Positions 26,736-36,054 are shown, counted from the first letter of the stretch. The stretch is DNA of 53,298 nucleotides from an uncultured Lachnospiraceae bacterium (GCA_948473115.1 CAOKWI010000025.1:1-53298), one strand, 5' to 3'. The notes: generated by a model not told the origin, from the letters alone. Numbers and translations: made by a program.

Positions 26736-27074
26736 ATGGGAAAGGGAATTGCGGGTCTGGAAACGGCATATCAGGGATTATTTACGGCAGTGCTCATTAT
26801 ACTGGCAGTGCTGGTGATCCTCTGCCTGATCCGAGCAATCATCGGTCCGAGGATAGCGGACAGGATCGTGTCCGTCAATATGATGGGAACCATGGTTATT
26901 GTGATCATTGCGGTTCTGACTGTGATGCTGGGAGAGGGATATCTGGCGGATATTTGTATTATCTATGCCATGATCAGTTTCCTTGCGGTGATCGTGCTTA
27001 CCAAAGTATATATGGGAGTATATCTGGAGAGGAAAGAAACGGAAGAGAAAAAAAAGGACGGAGGCACGGTATGA
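26736..27074 (+). CDS. mnhF: Mrp/Mnh-type cation antiporter subunit F
   Basis: A 112-residue protein with three helices. RAIIGPRIADRIVSVNMMGT and the GYLADICIIYAMISFLAVIVL helix are MnhF/MrpF signatures. The ATG at 26736 follows GAAAGGA by eight bases, and that site lies in the last tandem repeat unit. The stop overlaps the mnhG start (ATGA). Confidence 0.92.
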   Translation: MGKGIAGLETAYQGLFTAVLIILAVLVILCLIRAIIGPRIADRIVSVNMMGTMVIVIIAVLTVMLGEGYLADICIIYAMISFLAVIVLTKVYMGVYLERKETEEKKKDGGTV

Positions 27075-27460
27075 CGACAGCAGTGGAATGGATCAAATTT
27101 ATTGCAGGCGCCATTTTCCTGTTAACCGGACTGGCGATCTTTGCGCTGGAGATGATAGGTGTATTCCGTTTTAAGTATGTGCTGAACAGAATGCACGCGG
27201 CAGCCATGGGAGATACCTTCGGGATCGGCTGTTCCCTGATAGGGCTGATCCTGATGAACGGCTTTAACTTTACTTCCGTGAAGCTGTTCCTGGTGATCGT
27301 GTTTTTGTGGTTTTCCTCCCCGGTTTCCTCCCATCTGATTGCCCGGCTGGAGGTTGCCACGGACGAGGAGCCGGACAGCCATTATAAAAAAGCGAGCAAG
27401 CCCGCTTCGAAGAATGCTTCGCATTCTTCCCTCAGTGAGACGGAGTTCCCTGGAAAGTGA
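27071..27460 (+). CDS. mnhG: Mrp/Mnh-type cation antiporter subunit G with repeat-derived tail
   Basis: A 129-residue subunit with three helices; GVFRFKYVLNRMHAAAMGDTFG is the MnhG signature. The family domain ends near residue 100. The Lys/Ser-rich tail KASKPASKNASHSSLSETE comes from a hairpin-forming stretch (27409-27429: GAAGAATGC, three-base loop, GCATTCTTC), which looks like an inserted small repeat that extended the frame. The start overlaps mnhF by four bases, so the longer frame from 26954 is not the gene. Confidence 0.9.
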   Translation: MTTAVEWIKFIAGAIFLLTGLAIFALEMIGVFRFKYVLNRMHAAAMGDTFGIGCSLIGLILMNGFNFTSVKLFLVIVFLWFSSPVSSHLIARLEVATDEEPDSHYKKASKPASKNASHSSLSETEFPGK

Positions 27461-27512
27461 AAAAGCGAGACACAATTTCCCATAAAGTAAAAAAGCGGAC
27501 AAGCCTGCCCGC
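27387..27512 (+). repeat. Imperfect direct repeats and a hairpin at the mnhG end
   Basis: AAAAAGCGAGCAAGCC (27387-), AAAAAGCGAGA (27460-) and AAAAAGCGGACAAGCC (27490-) are related copies. A stretch ending in AAAGTGAAAAAGCGAGAC (to 27471) is repeated imperfectly to 27500. A nine-bp hairpin lies at 27409-27429. This looks like decayed small repeat insertions at the 3' end of mnhG. Confidence 0.5.
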
Positions 27513-27532
27513 AGAAAGGATGGGTCAGCAGT

Positions 27533-27820
27533 ATGACGATATTTACCTGTACCCTGCTGGGATTTCTGGTGGTCTGTGCCATTGCGGCCAGCCTCTCTAA
27601 AAATCTGTTGAATACGATCCTGATCTTCATGTCCTACAGCCTGGTCATGTCTATTATCTGGATCCTGCTGGAATCGCCGGATCTGGCGATCACGGAGGCG
27701 GCTGTGGGGGCGGGAGTTACTACCGTATTGTTTGTGGTGACCTTAAAGAAGATCCATGCGGTCATAAAGTCCGATGAGGAGACGAAGAAAACAGGGGAGG
27801 GGAACGGCGAAAATGAGTAA
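27533..27820 (+). CDS. MbhD/MrpA C-terminal-like subunit (DUF4040)
   Basis: A 95-residue membrane protein with three helices and a basic tail. LNTILIFMSYSLVMSIIWILLESPDLAITEAAVGAGVTTVLF is the DUF4040 pattern, found in MbhD of membrane-bound hydrogenases and in the C-terminal part of MrpA. It overlaps the next start by eight bases. Having it as a separate gene is the Mbh-type arrangement, not the classical one in which it is fused to MrpA. Confidence 0.85.
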   Translation: MTIFTCTLLGFLVVCAIAASLSKNLLNTILIFMSYSLVMSIIWILLESPDLAITEAAVGAGVTTVLFVVTLKKIHAVIKSDEETKKTGEGNGENE

Positions 27821-28775
27821 AAAGGTTTCTCAGGAGCAATATGAAAACACCTTCTCCTATCGGTTCGGACGCTGGCTGGACGGTGTGAAGGATCCCTTTC
27901 TTGACACTGTGGAAATGAAGCCCCAGGAAGAATTTCACGAAGACGAAGAAACGGTCAGACAGCATGGGGAAGATATCAGACAGCATATCCAGCATGCATA
28001 TGACCTGGAGCATAATGCGGAAGTTAAGATATTTCGAAAAATATACAAGATCTTCAGCATTTTGTTCTGCGTCTTTCTGGTGGCTATGCTGCTGGAGGCG
28101 GTGTCGGAGCTGCCCACCTTCGGTGAGGCGGAAAACCCGGTCAATAATGAAGTGGCGGAACGCTATATCGAGAAGGGGCTGCAGGAAACCGGGGCGGTGA
28201 ACATTGTCACGGGAATGATCCTGGATTACAGGGCTTTCGATACACTGGGTGAGTCCCATGTGCTCTTTATCGCCACATGTACCGTGCTGATCCTGCTGCG
28301 GGTGGATAAGAAGGGCGGCCAGGAAAACATCGAGGCAGATGACAGACATTATGAGCCGAAGGATGACGTGATCCTGCAGACAGTAGCAAGGCTTTTGGTG
28401 CCCCCGATCTTTATCTTTGGCATTTATGTCATCCTGGCGGGACATCTGGGACCCGGCGGAGGCTTTTCCGGCGGGGCGGTGATCGGCGCGGGGCTGATCC
28501 TATACCAGAATGCCTTTGGTTTTACAAAGACGGAGAGATTTTTCACTGCAAAGACTTACCGGATCATGAGCTTCGGGGCGCTTGCCTGCTACAGCATTGC
28601 AAAGAGTTATTCTTTCTATACCGGGGCAAACCACATCGAGAGCGTCATACCCCTGGGAAATCCGGGAGCAATCCTGAGCAGCGGCCTGATCCTGCTGCTG
28701 AATATCTGTGTGGGGATCGTGGTGGCGGGCACCATGTACACCTTTTATGCCATGTTCCGAAGAGGAGGCTACTAG
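27813..28775 (+). CDS. MbhE/MbhF-like subunit with MnhB domain
   Basis: A 320-residue protein. The N-terminal part (1-90) is charged and soluble. Two helices follow (about 80-100 and 150-165), then the MnhB domain (about 190-315) with VPPIFIFGIYVILAGHLGPGGGFSGGAVIGAG, the family signature. The first part resembles MbhE, so this looks like a joined MbhE and MbhF (MrpB) unit. ATG 27813 overlaps the DUF4040 gene. Within the Mrp complex, MnhB is part of the ion channel module. Confidence 0.85.
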   Translation: MSKKVSQEQYENTFSYRFGRWLDGVKDPFLDTVEMKPQEEFHEDEETVRQHGEDIRQHIQHAYDLEHNAEVKIFRKIYKIFSILFCVFLVAMLLEAVSELPTFGEAENPVNNEVAERYIEKGLQETGAVNIVTGMILDYRAFDTLGESHVLFIATCTVLILLRVDKKGGQENIEADDRHYEPKDDVILQTVARLLVPPIFIFGIYVILAGHLGPGGGFSGGAVIGAGLILYQNAFGFTKTERFFTAKTYRIMSFGALACYSIAKSYSFYTGANHIESVIPLGNPGAILSSGLILLLNICVGIVVAGTMYTFYAMFRRGGY

Positions 28776-28806
28776 CGTGGAAAAGATTCACTTGCCGCGA
28801 AGCCAG

Positions 28807-28869
28807 ACTGCATAACGCTGACTGGTTGAATCGCATGATTACATTAGGCAATATTCAGCGTTATGCAGT
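28807..28869. repeat. 15-bp inverted repeat between the mnhB-domain gene and mnhC
   Basis: ACTGCATAACGCTGA (28807-28821) and its exact reverse complement (28855-28869) flank a 33-base loop. It sits mid-operon in a 129-base gap, the only sizeable spacer between these two genes. It could be a processing hairpin or a regulatory site. Confidence 0.75.
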
Positions 28870-28904
28870 ATAAGATGCCGCCGGAGGCGGCATGGAGGAT
28901 AAAT

Positions 28905-29282
28905 ATGAACCTTACGAATTTGATGAACAATTATGTGGAAGCAGTGGCGATGATACTGTTTGGTATCGGTTTCACGAATCTGCTGTTACAGAAGAACCTG
29001 ATCAAGAAGATCGTCGGCCTGAACATCATGGATACGGCCACCTACCTGTTCCTTGCCCTCAAGGGATATATTGACGGCCGGAAAGCGCCGGTGGTAGTGG
29101 ACGGGGTCCAGAGTGTGGAGACTTATATCAACCCCATTCCCAGCGGCCTGGTGCTGACAGGCATTGTGGTGTCCGTTTCTGTTACGGCATTGATGCTGTC
29201 CCTGACGATCCGGCTGTACAGGCGGTATCACACTTTGGACCTGGATGAAATATCCACCCTGCTGAGGAAGGAGGGAAAATAG
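28905..29282 (+). CDS. mnhC: Mrp/Mnh-type antiporter subunit C (NuoK-like)
   Basis: A 125-residue three-helix protein. ILFGIGFTNLLLQKNLIKKIVGLNIMDTATYLFLALKGYIDGRKAPVV matches MnhC/MbhG, homologues of complex I subunit NuoK. ATG 28905 follows GGAGG (28894-28898). The stop TAG shares one base with the GTG start of the next gene. Confidence 0.9.
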   Translation: MNLTNLMNNYVEAVAMILFGIGFTNLLLQKNLIKKIVGLNIMDTATYLFLALKGYIDGRKAPVVVDGVQSVETYINPIPSGLVLTGIVVSVSVTALMLSLTIRLYRRYHTLDLDEISTLLRKEGK

Positions 29283-30790
29283 TGGATTTTGTTCAGAATT
29301 TTCCCTTTATGTCTATTATATTGTCTCTGTTCTCGGGTCCCTTAAGCTCCATTCTCAGCGGTAAATGGGCCAAGAGGGTCAACACGGCGGTGATCGTCAT
29401 CATCGGGATTATGTCCGCCTGTGTGCTGGGCTATGTGACCGGGACGGGTGAAGAATTTATCTACTGTATGGGTCACTTTCCTGCGCCCTGGGGAAATGAG
29501 ATCCGGGTGGGAGAACTGGAAGCGTTCATGGCGGTGTTTTTCTGCGCCATCATGCTTCTGAGTATGCTGGGAGGCATAAAAGAAAGGCTGACGCAGATTG
29601 AGGAATCCAAACAGAATCTCTATTATATCATGGTAAATCTGCTGCTCTGCTCCCTGCTGGCGCTGATTTATACCAATGATCTGTTTACCGCATATGTATT
29701 CGTGGAGATCAATACTATTTCCGCCTGCGGACTTATCATGATCCGCCAGAACGGCAGGACCTTTGAGGCGGCGATCCGGTATATGATCATGAGTCTCCTC
29801 GGCTCCGGTCTGCTGCTCCTGGGGATCTGTTTCCTTTACAGTGTCACGGGGCATCTGCTGATGAGCAATATTCGGCAGCAGGTCCAGCTATTGGCGGCCT
29901 CGGGAGAATATCATATTCCCCTGCTGGTGGCGCTTGGGCTGATGTCCGTGGGACTTGCCATCAAAAGCGCGCTGTATCCGTTTCATTCCTGGCTGCCTGA
30001 CGCATACGGATATTCCACGGTATCCTCCGCGGCGATCCTGTCCTCACTGGTATCAAAGGGTTATATTTTTTTGCTGATCAAGATCTTTTACCGAGTGATC
30101 GGGTTTGAGATGGTCTGCGACAGCAAGGTGATCCATGTGCTGTATGTGTTTGGCATCATGGGAATGATCATGGGTTCCGTCAATGCCATTCAGGAAAATA
30201 ACATTCGCAGGATGATTGCATTCTCATCCGTGGCGCAGATCGGATATATCTATATGGGGCTGGGGCTTGGCACGGAAGCGGGTGTGGTGGCAAGTGTCTA
30301 TCACGTGCTGTCCCATGCGGCCACCAAATCCCTGCTGTTTGTGGCGGCATCGGGTCTGACGGACGCTTCCGGCGGTAAGGTCCGGTTTGAGGATCTGCGC
30401 GGCGCGGGCTATCGGCACAGACTGGCCGGCATCGCGTTTACCGTGGGTTCCCTGTCCATGGTGGGGCTGCCTATGTTTTCCGGCTTTATTTCGAAGCTGC
30501 TGTTTTCCCAGGAGGCGGTGGGGCATAACCACAAAATGCTGCCCACCCTGATTGCCCTTGCGGTCAGCACAGTGCTGAATGCCGTTTACTTTATGAAAAC
30601 GGTGATTATGATATATATGCCGGCCTCGAAGGACACGGAGGCGAGCCGGCAGGGCAGGAATATTGCAATGGCGGAACAGCCCGGGAAATCTGTTGCCCTG
30701 ATCTGCTTTATCATTTTGAACCTGATGCTGGGACTCAGCTCCGAACCGATTATCCACCTGATTCAGAACGGGCTGGAAATGTTTTATTAA
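29282..30790 (+). CDS. ND2/4/5-type proton-transporting subunit (MrpD/MbhH-like) 1
   Basis: A 502-residue protein of about 14 helices. The acidic residue of TM5 is in YVFVEINTISACG. The TM7 Lys is in LAIKSALYPFHSWLPDAYGYS and a further Lys lies in LSSLVSKGYIFLL. These are the conserved charges of antiporter-like complex I and Mrp subunits. The start is GTG 29282, with AAGGAGGG just upstream, overlapping the mnhC stop by one base. It is one of four such subunits in the operon. Confidence 0.88.
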   Translation: MDFVQNFPFMSIILSLFSGPLSSILSGKWAKRVNTAVIVIIGIMSACVLGYVTGTGEEFIYCMGHFPAPWGNEIRVGELEAFMAVFFCAIMLLSMLGGIKERLTQIEESKQNLYYIMVNLLLCSLLALIYTNDLFTAYVFVEINTISACGLIMIRQNGRTFEAAIRYMIMSLLGSGLLLLGICFLYSVTGHLLMSNIRQQVQLLAASGEYHIPLLVALGLMSVGLAIKSALYPFHSWLPDAYGYSTVSSAAILSSLVSKGYIFLLIKIFYRVIGFEMVCDSKVIHVLYVFGIMGMIMGSVNAIQENNIRRMIAFSSVAQIGYIYMGLGLGTEAGVVASVYHVLSHAATKSLLFVAASGLTDASGGKVRFEDLRGAGYRHRLAGIAFTVGSLSMVGLPMFSGFISKLLFSQEAVGHNHKMLPTLIALAVSTVLNAVYFMKTVIMIYMPASKDTEASRQGRNIAMAEQPGKSVALICFIILNLMLGLSSEPIIHLIQNGLEMFY

Positions 30791-30831
30791 GGAACTGTTA
30801 AGAGTGCTATTCATGGGAGTTGGTGTGAGAT

Positions 30832-32328
30832 ATGGATATATGGATAATGTTATCTGTGGCGCTGCCCTCAGCGGCGGGCATCATATTGCTGGCAGTTTCC
30901 TTCCTGGAGCATGTCAGGGGGAAAGAGAAAGTATCTGTCAAAGGCCTTTCTGTTTATACAGCCGCAGCACTGGTCCTGTCGGTGGCGCTGGCGCTGTATA
31001 CGGCATGGTCGGGGGAAAGGTCGCTGACTTTGTTTACGCTGCTGGATCAGATCCCGGTCTTTTTCCGGATCGATGACCTGGGTCGGATGTTTGTGACAAT
31101 CGTGGGGATTGCCTGGCTCCTGACCGGTGTTTATTCTTTCGTATATATGAAGCGAGAGGGAGGGGAGAAGAGATTTTTCGGACTCTATCTTCTATTATTT
31201 GGCGTGCTGACGGGACTGGCCTTTTCGGGGAATCTGATTACAATGTATCTGTTTTATGAAATGATGACGCTGGTATCCATGCCTATGGTGCTGCATAATG
31301 GCTCCAGGGAAGCGGTCATGGCGTCCCTGAAATACCTGTTCTATTCCCTGTGCGGAGCGTATGGCGGTCTGTTCGGCATTGTGTTCCTGTACCGTTATTG
31401 CGATTCCCTGACCTTTCGCCCGGGAGGAACTTTGAATATGGCTGTTGTACAGGGGCACGAGGGAATCCTGCTGGCGGCGGTGTTTGTCATGATCCTGGGA
31501 TTCGGTGCGAAAGCCGGTATGTTCCCCCTGCATTCCTGGCTGCCCGCGGCTCATCCCGTGGCGCCTTCGCCGGCATCGGCGCTTTTGTCAGGAACCATTG
31601 TGAAATTCGGCGTACTGGCGATGATCCGCACGGTCTATTACATTGTGGGGCCTGCATTTGTGAGAGATACCTGGGTACAGCGAGCATGGATGATGCTGAC
31701 CCTGCTCACTGTATTCATGGGTTCCATGTTGGCCTACAGGGAGCCTGTACTGAAAAAGCGGCTGGCCTATTCCACGGTGAGCCAGGTTTCCTATATTCTG
31801 TTCGGGCTTTCCCTGCTGACCCCTGACGCCATGACAGGGGCGCTGCTGCACACAGCGGTTCATGCCTTTGTAAAGTGCGGGCTGTTTCTGACAGCCGGTG
31901 TGTTCCTGCATCGGTTCGGGTATACCCGGGTGGATCAGTTGACGGGGATGGGTAAGAAGATGCCCGGGATCTTATGGTGTTATACGATCTTCACCCTGGC
32001 ATTGATCGGCATTCCGCCTACAGGAGGCTTCCTCAGTAAATGGTATCTTGCAGAAGGTGCGTTGGCGTCCGGCATTCCCGTCTTTTCCTGGCTGGGACCT
32101 GTGGTGCTGCTGGTCAGCGCCCTGCTGACGGCGGGCTATCTGCTTCCCCCTGTCATCAAAGGATTTTTCCCGGGGGAGGAAGCTGCTTCCCTGGATCTGT
32201 CAAAGGCGGAACCGTCGCCGTGTATGCTGATCCCCCTCGTGATTCTGGCTGCACTGGCGTTGCTTCTGGGCATCCTGCCTAACCCGCTGATCCGGTATGT
32301 GGGTGAGATCGCAGGAGGGGCTGTTTGA
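30832..32328 (+). CDS. ND2/4/5-type proton-transporting subunit 2
   Basis: A 498-residue membrane protein of the same family. The TM5 acid is in YLFYEMMTLVSMP, with Lys in FGAKAGMFPLHSWLPAAHP and in LLSGTIVKFGVLA. The C-terminus ends in a short helix after a Pro/Lys-rich loop. It lies 41 bases after subunit 1. It differs enough from the others to be a distinct paralogue, not a recent copy. Confidence 0.88.
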   Translation: MDIWIMLSVALPSAAGIILLAVSFLEHVRGKEKVSVKGLSVYTAAALVLSVALALYTAWSGERSLTLFTLLDQIPVFFRIDDLGRMFVTIVGIAWLLTGVYSFVYMKREGGEKRFFGLYLLLFGVLTGLAFSGNLITMYLFYEMMTLVSMPMVLHNGSREAVMASLKYLFYSLCGAYGGLFGIVFLYRYCDSLTFRPGGTLNMAVVQGHEGILLAAVFVMILGFGAKAGMFPLHSWLPAAHPVAPSPASALLSGTIVKFGVLAMIRTVYYIVGPAFVRDTWVQRAWMMLTLLTVFMGSMLAYREPVLKKRLAYSTVSQVSYILFGLSLLTPDAMTGALLHTAVHAFVKCGLFLTAGVFLHRFGYTRVDQLTGMGKKMPGILWCYTIFTLALIGIPPTGGFLSKWYLAEGALASGIPVFSWLGPVVLLVSALLTAGYLLPPVIKGFFPGEEAASLDLSKAEPSPCMLIPLVILAALALLLGILPNPLIRYVGEIAGGAV

Positions 32329-32361
32329 ACGGTTGCGTATTATCATAGAAAGAGGTATTTT

Positions 32362-33828
32362 GTGGTGAATAAGGTATTCATGTTGATCGTTGTATTGCTT
32401 CCAATGGTTTCCGGCGCATTGGTTCCCGTGATCCCCTTTCGGAGCAGGAAGGCAATGTGTGTGTTTATTGAAATATGCGCACTGGTCAACTCCGTGCTTG
32501 TATTTCTGCTGCTGCGGAATCCTCCTACAGAAACGCTGACGGTGTTCCGCTTTACGGGAAACCTGAGCGTCACCTTCCGGATAGACGGAATGGGCAGTCT
32601 GTTTGCGGGGATGGCGGCATTTCTCTGGCCGCTTGCGCTGCTGTATTCCTTTGAATATATGAAGCATGAACAGAATGAAAAGTCCTTCTTCCTGTTTTAT
32701 GTGATCACTTACGGTATTACGCTGGGAATCGCCCTGGCGGAGAATATCCTGACCATGTATTTCTTCTTTGAGATGCTGAGTATGGTGACGCTGCCCCTGA
32801 TCATGCATACCAGGACCAGGGAGGCGATCCTTGCCAGCCGGAGTTATCTGTATTATATGCTTGGGGGCGCGGCCTTTGCGTTTATCGGGATGATCTTTAT
32901 CCTCACCTACGGAACCACATCCTCCTTTGTCATGGGAGGAGTGCTGGATCCGGGGAAGATCGGGGACAAGACGAATCTGCTGCTTTTCATCTATGTATTG
33001 TGCTTTTGCGGTTTCAGTGTGAAGACAGCCATGTTTCCCTTTTCCTCATGGCTGCCGAAGGCAGGTGTGGCGCCCACTCCCGTGACGGCTCTGCTCCATG
33101 CGGTGGCGGTGGTGAATACAGGTGCCTTTGCCGCCATGCGGGTGACTTATTTCAGCTTTGGCACAGAACTGCTCCGGGGAACCTGGGCCCAGAATGTAGT
33201 GATGACCCTTGTGATCATCACCATTGTGTACGGCTGCAGCCGGGCATTGAAGGAAACCCACATCAAACGGCGGCTTGCCTGGTCCACGGTGGGCAACCTG
33301 TCTTATATCCTGTTTGGCGTGGTGCTTATGACACCTCTGGGACTGGCCGGGGGAATGGCTCATATGCTGTTTCACTCCTTCATGAAAATATGCTCGTTTT
33401 TCTGTGCAGGAGCGGTGATCTATCGGACAGGCAGGAATTATGTCCACGAGCTGAATGGCTTCGGATGGAAAATGCCAAAGGTTTTTGTTTGTTTTACGGT
33501 GGCTGCCTTTGCCCTGATGGGCGTGCCGGGATTGTGTGGCTTTGTGAGCAAATGGAATCTTTGTAAGGCGGCGGTGGCAAGCGAAAATCCGCTGGCTTAC
33601 GCGGGAGTGGCGGCGCTGATGATCTCCGCGCTGCTGACGGCGATTTACATGCTTACGATTGTGGTTCGCGCCTTTTTCCCGGGAAGGGATTTCGATTGTG
33701 AAACCATATCGGATGTGAGGGATCCCAACTGGCTCATGATCCTGCCTCTGGTGGTCTTTGTCATTGTAATGTTCTGCTTCGGGCTGCATTCCGGCCCGGT
33801 GATACGGTTCCTACAGGGAATATCGTGA
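32362..33828 (+). CDS. ND2/4/5-type proton-transporting subunit 3
   Basis: A 488-residue paralogue. The TM5 acid is in YFFFEMLSMVTLP and a Lys in FSVKTAMFPFSSWLPKAG. The TM8 segment reads ALLHAVAVVNTGAF, with His in place of the LSG and no Lys, a NuoL-like form at that position. It starts at GTG 32362 (or 32365) after AAGAGG. It ends 58 bases before the largest subunit. Confidence 0.87.
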   Translation: MVNKVFMLIVVLLPMVSGALVPVIPFRSRKAMCVFIEICALVNSVLVFLLLRNPPTETLTVFRFTGNLSVTFRIDGMGSLFAGMAAFLWPLALLYSFEYMKHEQNEKSFFLFYVITYGITLGIALAENILTMYFFFEMLSMVTLPLIMHTRTREAILASRSYLYYMLGGAAFAFIGMIFILTYGTTSSFVMGGVLDPGKIGDKTNLLLFIYVLCFCGFSVKTAMFPFSSWLPKAGVAPTPVTALLHAVAVVNTGAFAAMRVTYFSFGTELLRGTWAQNVVMTLVIITIVYGCSRALKETHIKRRLAWSTVGNLSYILFGVVLMTPLGLAGGMAHMLFHSFMKICSFFCAGAVIYRTGRNYVHELNGFGWKMPKVFVCFTVAAFALMGVPGLCGFVSKWNLCKAAVASENPLAYAGVAALMISALLTAIYMLTIVVRAFFPGRDFDCETISDVRDPNWLMILPLVVFVIVMFCFGLHSGPVIRFLQGIS

Positions 33829-33886
33829 GAAGAGTCGCGTCAGAGCCGCGACATGGAGATAGCGTGGGAAAGGTGTGTTTGTCAGT

Positions 33887-36046
33887 ATGGTGGTGAATGG
33901 AATGGTGGTTGATGTAAAGTTGGTTTTCATCGTGTTTTTCCCCTTTGCGGCAGGGCTGGCTGCGTACTTCTGCAAAAAGCGGTGTGACGCGGCCGCAATT
34001 GTTTCTGTCATATTGGAATTTACGGGGATGCTATGCCTGGCAGGGGATTTTTCCGGGTATTGGAGATTTCTGCGTGACATTTCTTCTGTGCCCTGGGAAC
34101 CCCGGGACGCAGGGCTGTTTTTTACTGTCCCTGAGATCTGCGGCTTTGGATTACATTTCCAGATGGACGGTTTCCGGCTGATCTACGGCTGTGTGACTGC
34201 GCTGATGTGGATGATGACCACCATTCTTTCCAGGGAATATTTCAAGCGTCATGAAAACAGGAACAGGTTTTATCTGTTTTTGCTGTGGACGCTGGGGGCT
34301 ACCATGGGTGTGTTCCTGTCCGCGGATTTGTATACTACTTTTCTCTTTTTCGAGATCATGTCCTTTACCTCTTATGTGTGGGTGGCGCAGGAGGAGAACA
34401 GGCCTGCCCTGAGGGCGGCGGCCACTTATCTGGCCGTGGCGGTGATCGGCGGTCTGGTGATGCTGATGGGAATTTTCCTGCTGTACCATCACCTGGGAAC
34501 GGTGGAGATCAGGGAGTTGGTGATGGCGGCGGCAGATTTTGGGGACAGAAGAATCCTTTATATTGCGGGAGGGTGTATGCTTTTCGGCTTTGGCGCCAAG
34601 GCGGGTGCCTTTCCCCTGCATATCTGGCTGCCCAAGGCTCATCCCGTGGCGCCTGCGCCTGCTTCCGCGCTGTTGTCCGGCATTTTGACAAAGGCGGGCA
34701 TTTACGGCGTTTTGATCCTCAGTTGTGATCTGTTTCTGCATGATGCGGCGTGGGGGAAATTCATTCTGGCAATCGGGGTGGCCACCATGCTGGGAGGGGC
34801 GCTGCTGGCTGTGTTTTCTGTGGATCTAAAGAGGACGCTGGCCTGCTCTTCCATGTCCCAGATCGGGTTTATCCTGGTGGGGATCGGAATGCAGGGCATG
34901 CTGGGGGAAGCGAATGGCCTGGCGGTACACGGGACGGTACTCCATATGGTGAATCATTCCCTGATCAAGCTGGTCTTGTTCATGGCAGCAGGAGTGGTTT
35001 ATATGAATACCCATCTCCTGGATCTGAATCGGATTCGGGGATTCGGAAGAAAGAAACCGCTGCTGAAGGTGATCTTCCTGACGGGGGCGTTGGCGATCGG
35101 CGGGATTCCCCTGTTTGGCGGCTATGTCAGTAAGACGCTGCTCCACGAGGCCATTGTGGAGTACGGCGGCGGAGCCGTCATGAAGTCTGTGGAATGGCTG
35201 TTTTTGATCTCCGGCGGACTCACCGTGGCCTATATGACGAAGCTGTATGTGGCGGTTTTTGTGGAAAAGAATGCGTATGAAGGGATCCAGAAACAATATG
35301 ACGAGAGGAAGAAATACATGAATGGCGGATCTGCTTTTGCCCTGGGCGGCAGTTCGCTGATCCTCTTCCTCTGGGGGCTGGCTCCGGGTCTGACCATGGA
35401 CAGGACGGCGAGGCTGGCGGAAGGCTTTATGAACTTTGTGGCATATAGGGACAAAGGGTCCGGAATGGCGTGGGCAGATGCGGGGGCATGGGTGTCTGGC
35501 CAGACCGTACCATATTTTAGCCTGGGAAATCTCGGCGGAGCCCTGATTTCCATTGCCATCGGCGCTGTCGTCTATGTGCTTTTTATCCGGAAGGTTTTGA
35601 TGCAGCGAAATGAGAGGGGTACGAGGGTGTATGTGAACCCATGGCCCCAATGGCTGGATCTGGAGGAACTGCTGTACAGACCGATGCTTCTTGGGGTATT
35701 GCCGGCGATTTTCGGAGTGATTTCCAGAGTGTTTGACTGCCTTACGGATACCCTGGTGGTGCTCCTGCGAAAGACTCTTTACCGTGACAGCCCTCTGCCC
35801 CGTGAACTTTCGGAAGGAAACGTGTTTACTTTCGCGGCGGGTAAGCTGATGAATGGTATCCAGCTTTTGGGGAACCATACATGGCGGCGAAACGCGCCTG
35901 TGACAAAGGATTATGTGCACATTACGGCTCTGTGGAACGAGGAAGTCCGGGAGAATAACAGGATTATCCAGCGAAGCCTGTCCTTCGGTCTGCTGATGTT
36001 CTGCGTGGGACTGATGCTGACATTGATCTATATCATCTGGTTTTAA
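33887..36046 (+). CDS. Large ND5/NuoL-type subunit with C-terminal extension
   Basis: A 719-residue protein. Residues 1-460 form the 14-helix core (acid in FLFFEIMSFTSYVW, Lys in FGAKAGAFPLHIWLPKAHP and in LLSGILTKAGIYG). Residues 460-719 add helices and a long amphipathic segment (VNPWPQWLDLEELLYRPML...), similar in layout to the NuoL/MrpA lateral extension. The start is uncertain: ATG 33887 has a purine site 13 bases away, and GTG 33875 directly abuts GGAAAGG. It is the last gene of the operon. A 12-bp stem-loop follows at 36055-36085. Confidence 0.82.
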   Translation: MVVNGMVVDVKLVFIVFFPFAAGLAAYFCKKRCDAAAIVSVILEFTGMLCLAGDFSGYWRFLRDISSVPWEPRDAGLFFTVPEICGFGLHFQMDGFRLIYGCVTALMWMMTTILSREYFKRHENRNRFYLFLLWTLGATMGVFLSADLYTTFLFFEIMSFTSYVWVAQEENRPALRAAATYLAVAVIGGLVMLMGIFLLYHHLGTVEIRELVMAAADFGDRRILYIAGGCMLFGFGAKAGAFPLHIWLPKAHPVAPAPASALLSGILTKAGIYGVLILSCDLFLHDAAWGKFILAIGVATMLGGALLAVFSVDLKRTLACSSMSQIGFILVGIGMQGMLGEANGLAVHGTVLHMVNHSLIKLVLFMAAGVVYMNTHLLDLNRIRGFGRKKPLLKVIFLTGALAIGGIPLFGGYVSKTLLHEAIVEYGGGAVMKSVEWLFLISGGLTVAYMTKLYVAVFVEKNAYEGIQKQYDERKKYMNGGSAFALGGSSLILFLWGLAPGLTMDRTARLAEGFMNFVAYRDKGSGMAWADAGAWVSGQTVPYFSLGNLGGALISIAIGAVVYVLFIRKVLMQRNERGTRVYVNPWPQWLDLEELLYRPMLLGVLPAIFGVISRVFDCLTDTLVVLLRKTLYRDSPLPRELSEGNVFTFAAGKLMNGIQLLGNHTWRRNAPVTKDYVHITALWNEEVRENNRIIQRSLSFGLLMFCVGLMLTLIYIIWF

Positions 36047-36054
36047 AAGATTTT

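Noticed and set aside
26954..27070. Longer N-terminal reading of mnhG
   Set aside because: It overlaps mnhF in another frame and adds residues unlike MnhG; the ATGA overlap at 27071 is the usual coupled start.
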